A stretch of 64,000 nucleotides of DNA from Synechococcus sp. 1G10 (GTDB lineage: Bacteria > Cyanobacteriota > Cyanobacteriia > PCC-6307 > Cyanobiaceae): positions 1 through 64,000 of the forward strand of contig NZ_NQKW01000002.1 in assembly GCF_002252625.1 (NCBI RefSeq), in the 5' to 3' direction. The notes below the pieces were generated by a model. That model worked only from the letters and a program-made list of their open reading frames with translations. It did not search any database and was not told where the DNA came from. This document shows, in pieces, positions 8,470 to 17,298 of the stretch. Each line of letters starts with the position of its first letter. Position 1 is the first letter of the stretch. The position numbers were made by a program, and so were the translations under genes.

Positions 8470-8760
8470 GTGAGGACGATTTCCGTGCGCCTGGATGACG
8501 GCAGCGAGGTCAGGCTCGAAAGCCTTTGCCAGGCCCTCGGCCTCAGCCAGACCGAAGTGGTGAAGGCCGGCCTTGAGCTGCTGCAGCGGCAATCCGCCAG
8601 CCCCGCGGCCCTGGCGGAGCGCCTTGGCCTGATCGGCTGCTTCTCCAGTGGCGCCCCGGGCAGCGCCAGCAGCAGCCGGGGACGGGACCATTCGGCTCAA
8701 CTCCGCCAGAAGCTGAGCGGGCAGCACAAGCGGCAACAGCTGAGCGAACCGGACGCGTGA
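8470..8760 (+). CDS. vapB: ribbon-helix-helix antitoxin
   Basis: 96 residues from GTG 8470. The N-terminus (RTISVRLDDGSEVRLESLCQ, then ALGLSQTEVVKAGLELLQRQ) is a ribbon-helix-helix DNA-binding fold of the CopG/Arc type. The C-terminal half is serine- and glycine-rich and then basic, as expected for a toxin-wrapping tail. Its TGA overlaps the GTG of the PIN-domain toxin. By analogy with VapBC pairs it should neutralise the toxin and repress its own promoter. An upstream ATG at 8446 in the same frame would add eight residues. Confidence 0.75.
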   Translation: MRTISVRLDDGSEVRLESLCQALGLSQTEVVKAGLELLQRQSASPAALAERLGLIGCFSSGAPGSASSSRGRDHSAQLRQKLSGQHKRQQLSEPDA

Positions 8761-9185
8761 GCCGCTCCAGCTTTCGCGGTGCCACCCTCGTCGATACGGG
8801 CCCTCTGGTCGCCTGGTTCGATCGCAGTGATCAGGACCACGAGGCCTGTGCCGCTTTTTTCCTGGAGCACAGCGGGGCCTTGGTTTCCACCTGGCCGGTT
8901 CTCACCGAGGTCTGCCATCTGATCCCAGCGGATGTGGCACCTCGCCTGCTCGGTTGGGTCTCGCTCGGGGGCCTGAGCGTTTTGGAACTGAGTGGGTCTG
9001 CCCTGGAGTTGATGGCCCGCTGGATGCGGCAGTACGGCGATCTGCCGATGGATCTGGCCGATGCCTCATTGCTCTGGCTGGCCCATGAGCATGGGCTGCG
9101 CCGAATCGCCACGCTTGATCGACGCGATTTCGGCGTCTATCGACTGCCCGGTGGAGACAGTCTCGAAAACCTGCTGGTGACGTGA
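8757..9185 (+). CDS. vapC: PIN-domain toxin, VapC-like
   Basis: 142 residues from GTG 8757, overlapping the antitoxin stop by four bases. The PIN-domain acidic residues are visible. The first aspartate is in LVDTGPLVAWFDRSD, a glutamate in VLTEVCHL, the central aspartates in PMDLADASLLWLA, and the last in IATLDRRDFGVYR. Members of the family are Mg-dependent endoribonucleases that cut tRNA or rRNA; the target here is unknown. The acidic set looks complete, so the toxin is probably active. The pair sits beside IS66 debris, a common setting for mobile toxin-antitoxin modules. Confidence 0.85.
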   Translation: MSRSSFRGATLVDTGPLVAWFDRSDQDHEACAAFFLEHSGALVSTWPVLTEVCHLIPADVAPRLLGWVSLGGLSVLELSGSALELMARWMRQYGDLPMDLADASLLWLAHEHGLRRIATLDRRDFGVYRLPGGDSLENLLVT

Positions 9186-9630
9186 GACGCCATCGAAGAG
9201 AGAGATCAGGTGACGGATAACCTGTGAAGAGGGCGCAGCAACACGGTCCGTGTGATCGACGCCATTTTCTAAGATTGGGGCTGTCCTTTAATCAGCTTGA
9301 ACCCCTACGCAAGGAACCCCACGCTGCTGCAGATCACCAGGGGATGGGGGTTGTACATGTCAGCTGTGGTGAAGCCGTGCGAGGGAGCGTCGAAGTCGAC
9401 GCTGGGGACTTCGATCTTGTTGAGCTGTGGCCCCAGGTAGTGGCGTCGTGACTGAGGCCCTGGTCCTTCATAGGCCGATCAGTGGAACTGCAGCGGGAAT
9501 AGGGCCAGAGCGCCTCGGGTCTGCACTTGGCACGAGTCATGCCGCCTTGCATTGACTGTCGATTCATGACGCAGGGCCGATCCGAGCTTCACCGGCATCA
9601 GCCTGGAAGGGATCAACCTGGAGAACCGTC
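9186..9630. other. intergenic stretch, nothing identified
   Basis: About 445 bases after the toxin gene. Short open frames exist on both strands, none with coding-like features that I can support. Confidence 0.45.
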
Positions 9631-9942
9631 ATGCGTCAGCTGATGAAGGTGCGTTTCGACAATGCCGCCGCCAATGTGGCACTGGCCGATCCTCAATTCG
9701 GTGAAAAGATGCAACGACTGCTGACGGACATCCATGCCGAAGCGGCTTATTTCACGGCCGTTGATGGTCAGCGGGGTGCCTATATCGTCCTTGATCTGGA
9801 GAGTGCAGCGCAGATTCCTGCGGTCGCTGAACCCTTCTTTCATTGGCTCAAGGCGGAGCTCTCCTTTGAACCGGTGATGATCCCTGCTGACCTCGCCCAG
9901 GCAGGGCCCGCCATCGCAGAGGCCGCCAGGGCCTGGGGGTAG
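9631..9942 (+). CDS. small hypothetical protein, ferredoxin-like fold suspected
   Basis: 103 residues, soluble and acidic, beginning MRQLMKVRFDN. The pattern of short strand, long helix, strand (YFTAVDGQRGAYIVLDL), helix (VAEPFFHWLKAELSFEPVMI) resembles dimeric alpha/beta-barrel proteins that handle small molecules. The PVMIPADLAQAGP ending fits that fold. It has no clear catalytic residue. The DUF3303 protein encoded on the other strand nearby has a similar architecture. No RNA or phage feature is near. Function unknown. Confidence 0.65.
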   Translation: MRQLMKVRFDNAAANVALADPQFGEKMQRLLTDIHAEAAYFTAVDGQRGAYIVLDLESAAQIPAVAEPFFHWLKAELSFEPVMIPADLAQAGPAIAEAARAWG

Positions 9943-10167
9943 CCCCAGGAGGCGCCAAAGCTCTTGGCAGACAAGCAGCATCCTGATCCTTTGACGAGCC
10001 GAGCGTCGTTCCTCAGGATCCGTGCGGAGCTCCAGGACAACGACAGGTTCATCACGCCGGAGCAGTGGGCACTGGCCAGCGACTGAACGCAAAATGGGGG
10101 CTTCCAGGTGCGATCTGAGTCGTGGGCACCATCCTCACACAAGTCGTCTCATCCGGCAGCAGGTTGG

Positions 10168-10482
10168 TTACCCTGCCGGGAGCGAATCACGCCAGTGGAT
10201 CGCCTCAAGCTCCACCCTTACCGCCTCCTCCACGGGAATCACCGGGCGAGCCTGGAACTCGAAAGCTGGAAAGGTGGAGCAGAGCTTGTGGACCGTCAAC
10301 GGGTCATCGCAATCCACCAGCAGATGGCCGCCCCATTCACCAACGCGAACCACGAAGAGCTCGATCCGAAGATTGGCGGGTGCCTTCCACTGACCAAATA
10401 CCTCAAGGATCCGCTTCTGGGCTTGCTCGTACTCCGCTGAAGAACCCTGCGGGCGCTCGAACCAACTGATCATGTATTTCAT
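10168..10482 (-). CDS. DUF3303-family protein
   Basis: 104 residues beginning MKYMISWFERPQGSSAEYEQ, the typical start of DUF3303 proteins, which are predicted dimeric alpha/beta barrels. The second half (GGHLLVDCDDPLTVHKLCST) keeps the strand-helix pattern ending in a conserved PV.P.EEA segment. The role of the family is not established. The gene is alone on its strand; the region on both sides lacks genes for more than 200 bases. Confidence 0.75.
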   Translation of the reverse strand: MKYMISWFERPQGSSAEYEQAQKRILEVFGQWKAPANLRIELFVVRVGEWGGHLLVDCDDPLTVHKLCSTFPAFEFQARPVIPVEEAVRVELEAIHWRDSLPAG

Positions 10483-10779
10483 GGCAGCAACATTGCCTCA
10501 GAACATCATCCGTATGAACGTTAGATCGGCCCTGAAGGCGTGATCACCGCAAGGCACGAACGGACACATGCAGCCCTCCGGGCTCAATGAACGTCGAACC
10601 GCTCACAGCCCTGCTTGATCGTCTCGAGTGCAGGACCGGGGCGTTGGGCCCGAAGCGCTCCAACGGCACATCAGGAGCGAAGGTAGCCTGCTCTGCTTGC
10701 TGCCCTCTGAACCGTCATGCTGGGCATTAACAACGGCCCCAGCAGAACCTGACGCCAGCCAGTTGGGCACGTTCTTCGA
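10483..10779. other. gene-free flank of the IS66 remnant
   Basis: About 300 bases with no supported gene. It may hold eroded 5' parts of the adjacent IS66 element, whose transposase lacks its N-terminal part, but I cannot align it by eye. Confidence 0.4.
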
Positions 10780-11743
10780 TTGGGATGCCCGGCTTGCCCT
10801 CTGTCAGCCCCTTGCCAGCTGAACCTGGTGGGACTGCTTAGCAGCGCCTTCCCCTTGAGTTTCGGCAGAACCCAGGCGCTGCTGGATGTGGAAATCAGCC
10901 GGGGTGCCATCGCCACCATTTTCGAGCGGCTGAGCGCTTGCCTGCAACACTCTGCGGCGGAGGCGCTGGAGCTGGCCCGGCAGCAGCCGGTGGCCTACAT
11001 GGATGAAACCGGTGCTCCCACGGGCACTGCGGATGGGGCAATCCTGATGGCCGGCGCGGCTGGCAATGGGGCATGGTGACGCCGGTGGTGACGGTGTTCC
11101 TGCAGGGCCTGAGCCGCTCGGCCATGCCTTTGCCGGGATTGTGGTGAGTGATCGCTTCGCGGCCTACAACCATCTGCCCATTGATCAAAGGCAGCTGTGC
11201 TGGGCGCACCTGATCCGTGACCTCACCGTCATTGAGCAGCGGCCTGGCGGCAGCGGTGAGATCGGCATGGCGCTGCTGGCGTTGCAGCGGCAGCTGTTTG
11301 AGCAATGGAATGACAGGAATGTTGGCCAGAACAACCACCAGCAGCTACAGGACAGCTGCCTGCCGATCCGGCTGGCGTTCGAGGCCACGCTGCAGCGGGT
11401 GGTGGATCTGGGCTGTGAGCGGGGTGAGCGAACGCCCTGGGCCCAGACGGTGAGCACCTGCCGGCAACTCGCGCAATGTCAGCTAGCGCTTTGGACCTTT
11501 CTGGAGAAACCAGAGATCGAGCCCACCAATAACGCCGCCGAGCGAGCACTGCGCCAGCCGGTGATTCACCGCAAGATCAGTCATGCCGTCCAGTCCGCCA
11601 GCGGTGCTACCTGCCGAAGCCGCCTGCTCACGGTCACGGCCACCCTCAGGCAGCAGGGCAGAGATGTCTGGAGCTTCCTGGAGCAGGCCTGGATCGCCCA
11701 GCGCCTCGGTGGCGTGATGCCATCGCTGGTGCCAGATCGCTGA
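10780..11743 (+). pseudogene. IS66-family transposase, frameshifted and N-terminally truncated
   Basis: The catalytic core is recognisable in pieces. Frame one gives LLSSAFPLSFGRTQALLDVE and AYMDETGAPTG, holding the first DDE aspartate. A second frame from about 11055 reads RGWQWGMVTPVVTVFL. The third frame from about 11130 reads FAGIVVSDRFAAYNHL, with the second aspartate, then CWAHLIRDL and NNAAERALRQPVIHRK. Two frameshifts are therefore needed, near 11040-11055 and 11120-11130. The upstream zinc-finger part and the partner tnpB are absent. The element is dead. Confidence 0.85.
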
Positions 11744-11879
11744 GACGACAGTCACAAAAGCCAGCAACCGATTGCCCCTTTCCAAGGAGCAATCGGGCTC
11801 TCATTGGCGCGATGGGCTGTCCCGACCCCTGAACGCACACCATGGTTTTCAGCCTTCGGTAACCGGGTGCCTACATGTC

Positions 11880-13136
11880 TTACCTTTTCGAGCCAGACGG
11901 GCCAGCCTGAGAACCACGAACGGAGCTGCCGTTGGCCGGCAGCGGGTGCGCATTCCCCGGGAAAATCACCACCTTCTGCTCGGCCGGAAGGAAGCGACGG
12001 GGCAGGCTCGGCCCCGAACCAGGCCCTTTCCTACGAGCCTGCTCATAGGCCTTCAGAACGGCCGCATCCGGCTCCGCAGCTGAGGTGGAGAGGAACACAT
12101 CGGCGCAGGATCGTGGATCGATCCCGGCAGCGGCCATCAGCCGCACCGCTTCGGCCTGGGCTTGTTTTCGCTGCTCCTCGATCACCTCATCCCGTTCCTG
12201 AGCGGCGACGCCGAACCACCCGTCGATATGCCCCCAGGCCTTACTGAAGATTGTTTCGGTACCAAAATAATAAGGATTACCTTCCGGCAGGCTGCGCAGC
12301 TCCATCAATGCAGTCACCACTGCTGGTGCATGCTGTTGCAGCACCTGCCAGTGGGGGGACTCGGCCAGACGGGCATTGATCCAGCGGCCCAGGTTCCTGC
12401 CTGGGATTCTCGTTGCAGTACCAACCGCCGTGTGTAAGGGCATGGAGATCATCAGTATTCCTGTGATCACTTTTTCCAGGTTCGATGGGCGAGGGTTTGC
12501 CACACCCGCCACCAAGCTGATCCGCTCCGCCAGCTGGGTATGGATGCGATCGAAACTCTCCTGCTGTTGCTGCGGCTGGCCCAGCTGAACGGCGGCGAAT
12601 TCCTGGGCGATCCTGCAGGTGGCTTCGGGCGGGAGAACGGGCCCTGCCTCTCTTCCGTGCCGCGTTGCAGGCGTGGAAGCCTGCCAGATCAATTCCAGGC
12701 GTTTGGCATTGAGCAGGATCGTGTGCCCCTCGATGGCGGCCGAGGGTCGTTCAGGATCGCTTGCCGGGTCGGCCTGACGCTGCAACGACACCACGAAGGG
12801 CACGAAGAACCCCTGCCGAAGTCGTGGCGGCAGCTCAAAGCCGCTCAGACAGATGCCCGACTCTGATGGTGGCTGCGTTGTGGCGGCCGCCTGGGTGCGG
12901 GCCACTGGATCGACCGCCTGCGGCGGGCAGACCTCGCCGCGGAACGGTCGCACGACGAGGGTGATCGGGGCCTTGATCGAAGCCGGTGCCATCAGCCGAT
13001 CCAGCACCCGGTAGGCCGCAAGCAGTTCCGGGGCAGGATCGGTCGCAGCAGGGGGTACAGCGAAGCTGGGCAGCGAGCCAAGTGAGAGCAACCAGAGGGA
13101 GGCCACCTCCCTGAGTTGCCGTTGCCATGGTTCCAT
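11880..13136 (-). CDS. large exported protein of unknown function
   Basis: 418 residues from ATG 13136, chosen because GGAGGAAGAG lies just upstream and because the resulting N-terminus is a signal peptide (EVASLWLLSLGSLPSFAVPP). The mature protein has a beta-rich first half (APITLVVRPFRGEVCPPQ, then SGICLSGFELPPRLRQGFFV). A helical second half follows (KAWGHIDGWFGVAAQERDEV), with a Gln/Glu-rich helix EEQRKQAQAEAVRLMAAAGI. Two cysteines near residues 80 and 100 could form a disulfide. I do not recognise a domain. It is divergent from another exported protein. Confidence 0.75.
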   Translation of the reverse strand: MEPWQRQLREVASLWLLSLGSLPSFAVPPAATDPAPELLAAYRVLDRLMAPASIKAPITLVVRPFRGEVCPPQAVDPVARTQAAATTQPPSESGICLSGFELPPRLRQGFFVPFVVSLQRQADPASDPERPSAAIEGHTILLNAKRLELIWQASTPATRHGREAGPVLPPEATCRIAQEFAAVQLGQPQQQQESFDRIHTQLAERISLVAGVANPRPSNLEKVITGILMISMPLHTAVGTATRIPGRNLGRWINARLAESPHWQVLQQHAPAVVTALMELRSLPEGNPYYFGTETIFSKAWGHIDGWFGVAAQERDEVIEEQRKQAQAEAVRLMAAAGIDPRSCADVFLSTSAAEPDAAVLKAYEQARRKGPGSGPSLPRRFLPAEQKVVIFPGNAHPLPANGSSVRGSQAGPSGSKR

Positions 13137-13331
13137 CGACCCCTCTCTTCCTCCTATTCTCGATCGCGTGCAACGGCTGCTGTTGTTGCCGTGGGCTTCG
13201 TTGTACCCCCGCCGCGTGTGTGGATCCCGATAATCGGACACACCCGTCCACGAGCCCCTTGTGGCATGGGTTCCTCTGCCTTACAGCCGGCGATGTCTGG
13301 CATGCTGAGCGGCAGCGGGGATGGGGATTCC

Positions 13332-13886
13332 ATGGGCAGATTCCTTTCCCTTGTTCCGTTCACACTTTTCCTGCCCGCCTTTCTGGCTTCCCTCGGCTTC
13401 GGAGTGGCGGTACCTGGCCAGCCCACCTCAGCGCCGGGTCCGCGAACCACTGGGCAGCTTCAACGCTGGGACGGCGCCGGCCCCGCTCCTGCAGCAGCTC
13501 CCGATCCCAGGATCGAGCGGTACAAGGTCCAACTACTTTCCTGGAGCAGTCTGCCTTTTGAATCCTGGATCGTGTTCGACGTGATCGCAGGCACCACGAC
13601 CATCCTGATGAAACATGCAACCACAAACACCGCGAAGTGGTGGGATCACCCCATCCTTTCAAGTAATGCCTGTCGGATCATCAAGGCCGACGGAGGCGAC
13701 CGGCTGGTGGACTGTCTCCGGGGCGCCAGCGCCGGCCCTGCAAAACAGCTGCGGATCGTTCTGCCGGAAGGCGCTTCCCTTCATGACTACCTGTTCACCT
13801 TCACGTGGCAGGAAAGTGGCAGGGTCCACGAAGGGGTGACCCGCATCGATCGCACGATCAAACCCACACTGATCCGGTCACGGTGA
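13332..13886 (+). CDS. exported hypothetical protein
   Basis: 184 residues from ATG 13332 (MGRFLSLVPFTLFLPAFLAS), which gives a clear signal peptide; the frame is open further upstream but without coding character. The mature protein is small and beta-rich (ESWIVFDVIAGTTTILMKHA), has two cysteines (SSNACRIIKA and VDCLRGA) and ends with a strongly basic tail. No family recognised. It diverges from the large exported protein at 11880-13136 across about 195 bases, so the two may share control. Confidence 0.65.
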   Translation: MGRFLSLVPFTLFLPAFLASLGFGVAVPGQPTSAPGPRTTGQLQRWDGAGPAPAAAPDPRIERYKVQLLSWSSLPFESWIVFDVIAGTTTILMKHATTNTAKWWDHPILSSNACRIIKADGGDRLVDCLRGASAGPAKQLRIVLPEGASLHDYLFTFTWQESGRVHEGVTRIDRTIKPTLIRSR

Positions 13887-14078
13887 TGCCGCCGAGGCGT
13901 CAGCTCGCCAGCGAGGAGACAAGCAGCCAGGGCCCGAGGCATCGTCGCAGCCGATCAGTTCCAGCACCCACCCAGCCTCCAGTCATTTTAGCTAAAGAGG
14001 CTCTGATCAAGACTGCTTAAACCCCCTGGTTTCAGGAAAGAGGTCACCCCTTTCATCGGTACACCTGAGGTGGGTGCC

Positions 14079-15342
14079 TTTTATTGGACAGATACGACCT
14101 CTGACATCGTTAACCCCGGACGGGAGGAACAGGGTTCGGTCTCAGTGTAGATCTCTTGAGGAGTTTTGCCTCCCAGTGCACTGTGGGGGCTTACATGGCA
14201 ATACCTCCATAGGAAGTGGGCCAGGCTGACTTCCGCCTCCCAGCCATCGCTGTAGGCACGCAGGTACACCTCCTCGTACTTGACGGTGCGCCATAGCCTC
14301 TCCACCAAGATGTTGTCGTAGCAGCGTCTACGGCCCGACCAGCTGATCTCAATCTCTTCTTCCTTGAGCCTGCCCACGAAGGCTGTAGAGGTGAACTGAC
14401 AGCCCTGATCGGAGTGGAAGATCTCTGGCTTGCGGTCATTGCCCAACGCCATGTCCAAGGCGTCCAGGCAGAATTACGTTTCAAGGCTGTTGGAGAGTCT
14501 CCAACTGAGCACATGCCTGGAGAAGAGATCAACCACCGCCACCAGGTACAAAAAGCCCTTCTGCAGCGGGATGTACGTGATGTCGGTTGCCCACACCTGA
14601 TCTACTGACGTGATCTGATTGAGGTCCACCAGGCAGGGGAATCTCTCAGCTGGCTCGCCTGGCACCGTGGTGCGTGGCTTTTGGTAGATCGCCCGTAAAC
14701 CCATGCGCCGCATGAGGTTTCGTACGCGGTCGCGGCTGATCGGGATTCCTTCTCTGGCCAGGTAGTCCACCATTCGACGACTGCCGCTGCAGGGATCCTC
14801 CAGATAGAGCGCATCGATCCTGGCCATGATCCGCAGCGTCGATTCGCGCACTGGAGTGGGCCGGTAGTAGAGCGTGGATGGAGGCAGGCCCAGCAGCTCG
14901 CATTGACGGCTGACCGTGAGCTCAGAGTGGTCGTGATCGACCAGGTTCCGCAGTTCACCGGGCATCAGAGCAGTTGAGACTTTTTTCAGCCACTCCAGCT
15001 CCATCTGAAGCTTGCCGATCTGCTGGAACAGCTCAGCTTCCTTGGCCTGGGTTTCGTCCTTAGCCTGCGTCTTCTTCCCTCGCGTGAACAGCTCGTTGGC
15101 TCCTTCCAGCAACTGCTTCTTCCACTGGCTCACCTGGATCGGGTGGACCGCATGGGCAGCGGCGATCTCCTGAAGCGTTCTGCGACCTGAAATCGCCTCC
15201 ATGGCGACCTACCGCAAGCGGAAGCCTTCGGCTAGGGCCTTGAACTCGGGGCTGTGCGTGCGGCGTTTGCTCATGGGTGGGAGCCCCTTGTCAGGGGCGG
15301 TGCCCCGCCTCACAGGTTAACGATGGGGTCTGTCCAGAAAAA
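14079..15342 (-). mobile_element. IS3-family insertion sequence, inactive
   Basis: The element is bounded by a short imperfect inverted repeat: TTTTATTGGACAGA at 14079-14092 and, on the other strand, TTTTTCTGGACAGA at 15329-15342. This gives about 1.26 kb, normal for IS3. It contains one degenerate transposase. Directly at its right end begins a truncated IS630 transposase, so this copy seems to have inserted into or recombined with that element. No target duplication is evident. Confidence 0.6.
14081..15274 (-). pseudogene. IS3-family transposase with two in-frame stops
   Basis: Reading from ATG 15274 gives MSKRRTHSPEFKA, then LAEGFRLR and a TAG, then VAMEAISGRRTLQEIAAAHA. Related transposases run directly from FKA-R to VAMEA, so about 24 extra bases carrying a stop have been inserted. 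The OrfA helix-turn-helix and leucine zipper join in frame to the OrfB part (RQCELLGLPPSTLYYRP). The DDE residues follow in VWATDITYIPL, IFHSDQGCQFTS and the E-containing NILVERLWRTVKYEE. A second stop (TAA at 14474-14476) replaces a glutamine codon in LSNSLET-x-FCLDALD. It cannot make full-length transposase. Confidence 0.85.
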
Positions 15343-15600
15343 CCAGACCACCTCATCCACTTCCATTTCGCGCCCACCTACGCCTCCTGTCGCAACCAGC
15401 TGGAGCGTTGGTTTGGGGTCATCACCCAGCGGGCCATCCGGCGGGGCAGCTTCTTCAGCGTCCTAGGAGCAGGCTTCCGCGCAGCGGTGGGAGTTGATTG
15501 CCAGGATCGATCAGTTCGTGGCGGCCTACAACAAGACCAAGGCCCCATTCAACTGGAACGCCACAGCGGATTAAATTCTCGAGAAGTTCAAGCGATTTTA
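15343..15600 (+). pseudogene. IS630-family transposase fragment
   Basis: Plus-strand pieces read HLHFAPTYASCRNQLERWFG and ITQRAIRRGSFFSV. After a frame change come IARIDQFVAAYNKTKAPFNW and, past an in-frame TAA, ILEKFKRF. These are the C-terminal DDE segments of IS630 transposases, with the N-E residue pair of the third catalytic motif. The 5' part is missing at the IS3 boundary. Clearly inactive. Confidence 0.8.
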
Positions 15601-16012
15601 CACACAAATCTCCATAACAACATACTTGCTTGGCGCCTTTGATTGGCTCAAACCAGCTGTATTGCAGGGATTTTGCATTTTTCAGGAGTCCCGAAATAGA
15701 AGTGGGTTTGAACACCTCGTCCAGTTTTCCCTTCAGCGAGCTCGGCAACACCATCAGCGGCCCGTTGCAGTTGGATGTGATCCTGCTGGGACAGGGTCGC
15801 TTTGGCAGCGCGATCGACAGCCAGATGTAGCCTCACAATCTCACAATTGTTCCTGCCGACCTCGACCACCTGGCCCTGCGGCTGGAAACGGCCAGTTTTC
15901 AGGGCAGCCGCCATGGCGGCTGCAAGTGCATTGGGTGTTGCTCGATCAACTGACCGGCAAACAAAGCTGATTTTTCCGCCGGGTTTTCCCTACGCGGCAC
16001 TCGCTGAGAGGG
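15601..16012. other. decayed sequence, possible remnant of an exported or lipid-binding protein gene
   Basis: On the plus strand one frame reads SFPFSELGNTISGPLQLDVI and LLGQGRFGSAIDSQM before a stop. A second frame further on gives PADLDHLALRLETASFQGS. The two look like parts of one protein of the DUF2993 kind, split by a frameshift and stop. The identification is weak. Confidence 0.25.
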
Positions 16013-16540
16013 TCATGGTTGGGGCACGCGAAGGTGGTGCAGTCGTGTGATCAGATCGGCGATTGAGTCGTCTTTGGCTGGATGGCTGCTGTTGCTCACC
16101 AGCTGACGGCCCACCACATGGGCACCCAGGTGGGCGAGCTGCAGCCGCAGGGCCGTCATAACGGTGTGGCCGCCACCACCGGAGTGCGTGGCGATCGCTA
16201 CGGGGCGACCATTGAACAGGGCTCTGAAGTCGTCGCCCTGCACCGACAGCCAGGCAATGGCACTGGTGAGCACCGGCGGAATCGAGCCGTTGTACTCCGG
16301 AGCACAGATCACCCAGCGGGGGTAAGCACTGAGACGGGCCTCCAGATCGGCCAGCGCAGGCGGTGTGCCGGCTGCTTTGGCTCGGGGCGTGAACAGGGGC
16401 AGCGCGACGGTGGTCAGGTCCAGCACCTCGGCGGAATGGCCCTGTTCCCTGGCAGCGGAGGCAAAGCGCTCAGCCAGCTTGAGATTCTCGCCATTGCTGG
16501 CGGCGATCACCAGCAGATCTGGGGTCTGGGGCAGGTTCAT
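16013..16540 (-). CDS. NAD(P)H-dependent FMN reductase
   Basis: 175 residues from ATG 16540 (MNLPQTPDLLVIAASNGENL). It is a flavodoxin-like reductase. The phosphate-binding loop follows strand 1 (IAASNGENLKLAERF). The isoalloxazine loop is ICAPEYNGSIPPVLTSAIAW, the signature of the SsuE/ChrR/azoreductase group. Later GRPVAIATHSGGGGH is a second flavin contact. It should be a soluble dimer reducing FMN or quinones. Longer starts upstream are poorer. A terminator for the HLIP gene lies between the two, so it is probably transcribed separately. Confidence 0.88.
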   Translation of the reverse strand: MNLPQTPDLLVIAASNGENLKLAERFASAAREQGHSAEVLDLTTVALPLFTPRAKAAGTPPALADLEARLSAYPRWVICAPEYNGSIPPVLTSAIAWLSVQGDDFRALFNGRPVAIATHSGGGGHTVMTALRLQLAHLGAHVVGRQLVSNSSHPAKDDSIADLITRLHHLRVPQP

Positions 16541-16631
16541 GGCTGGGTAATGAGGTTCCTCATCAAAGCTGGATAGAACGCATCCCCGCGCTCTGCCATG
16601 ACGACCGCGAGGCACTGATGGCACCTACAAC

Positions 16632-16654
16632 AAAACCCCAGGCAGTACCCGGGG
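16632..16654 (-). terminator. Rho-independent terminator after the HLIP gene
   Basis: On the minus strand CCCCGGGTACTGCCTGGGG forms a seven-pair stem (one G-T pair) with a TACTG loop, followed by TTTTGTTG. It lies 30 bases past the stop of the HLIP gene and before the FMN reductase start. Confidence 0.65.
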
Positions 16655-16684
16655 ATTTGAAGTAGTTGCGCTTTCGCGCAAAGG

Positions 16685-16921
16685 TCAGAAGCAGAAAGGC
16701 AGAAACTGGGTGCGGCAGGCGGCGTAACCGTCCACCAGGGGTCCGAGACCGATCTGGTGGGCAATGCCGAAGCCCGTGAGGCCTTCGACCACCACCCCGA
16801 TCACGATGCCGATCATGGCAGCGCGGCCATTGAAGAGTTCGGCGCGTTTGAGCTGATCCAGGTGGATCTGCTGCTCGGTGGGCTGCTGGAAACGTGGGGC
16901 GTCGACTGGAGTGTTGGTCAT
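16685..16921 (-). CDS. hli: high-light-inducible protein (HLIP/SCP)
   Basis: 78 residues from ATG 16921. A hydrophilic N-terminus leads into a single membrane helix carrying the chlorophyll-binding signature ELFNGRAAMIG (residues 29-39). The helix continues VIGVVVEGLTGFGI. HLIPs are thylakoid proteins that bind chlorophyll a and carotenoid and protect photosystem assembly under light stress. The tail ends TQFLPFCF, unusual in having phenylalanines and a near-terminal cysteine. A second, shorter HLIP gene lies 230 bases upstream on the same strand, and the two may form one stress-induced transcript. Confidence 0.92.
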   Translation of the reverse strand: MTNTPVDAPRFQQPTEQQIHLDQLKRAELFNGRAAMIGIVIGVVVEGLTGFGIAHQIGLGPLVDGYAACRTQFLPFCF

Positions 16922-17032
16922 GGGTTTAAGAGGTGAATGGAAAAGGACTGAAGCGTCAGTCAGCAACTTCTGGCTGAAGCAGGGCGCCAGCGAGCTAGGT
17001 GCTGAACAGGACGACGGTGAGGGTGGCGGCGA

Positions 17033-17149
17033 TCATCGTGATGACTGAGAAAGGTCGCTGGGACGGCTGAGCAAGTAAGTCACCATGCCCGTCAGAACAA
17101 TGACGAGGCCGATGACGGCGGCGGTAGCTGCGGTGTAGTCGGTGCTCAT
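17033..17149 (-). CDS. 38-residue membrane peptide between two HLIP genes
   Basis: Reads MSTDYTAATAAVIGLVIVLT then GMVTYLLSRPSDLSQSSR. One hydrophobic helix spans residues about 8-27, the N-terminus is probably lumenal or periplasmic, and the C-terminus is polar. Its ATG lies five bases after the stop of the short HLIP gene, tight enough for one operon. Size and layout resemble small photosystem-associated peptides, but I cannot match it to a named one. Its stop region contains a second ATG overlap (ATGA) leading into only 13 codons. Confidence 0.55.
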   Translation of the reverse strand: MSTDYTAATAAVIGLVIVLTGMVTYLLSRPSDLSQSSR

Positions 17150-17154
17150 GACGA

Positions 17155-17298
17155 TCAACCCAGTCCGATCTGGGAGAGGATGCCCTGGCCGGTGAGCAGC
17201 TCGGTGCCGAGCCCGATCACGAAGCCGAGCATGGCGAGGCGGCCATTCCAGGTTTCGGCGAAAGCGACAAAACCGAAGCGGGAAGCGGAGTCAGCCAT
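17155..17298 (-). CDS. hli: short high-light-inducible protein
   Basis: 47 residues: MADSASRFGFVAFAETWNGR then LAMLGFVIGLGTELLTGQGI and LSQIGLG. The ETWNGRLAMLG segment (residues 15-25) is the conserved chlorophyll-binding motif, with E and N/R as pigment ligands. This is the minimal HliC/ScpB-like size. It is the first gene of a probable minus-strand unit with the 38-residue peptide and the longer HLIP. About 390 bases without a gene precede it, leaving room for a light-responsive promoter. Confidence 0.9.
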   Translation of the reverse strand: MADSASRFGFVAFAETWNGRLAMLGFVIGLGTELLTGQGILSQIGLG

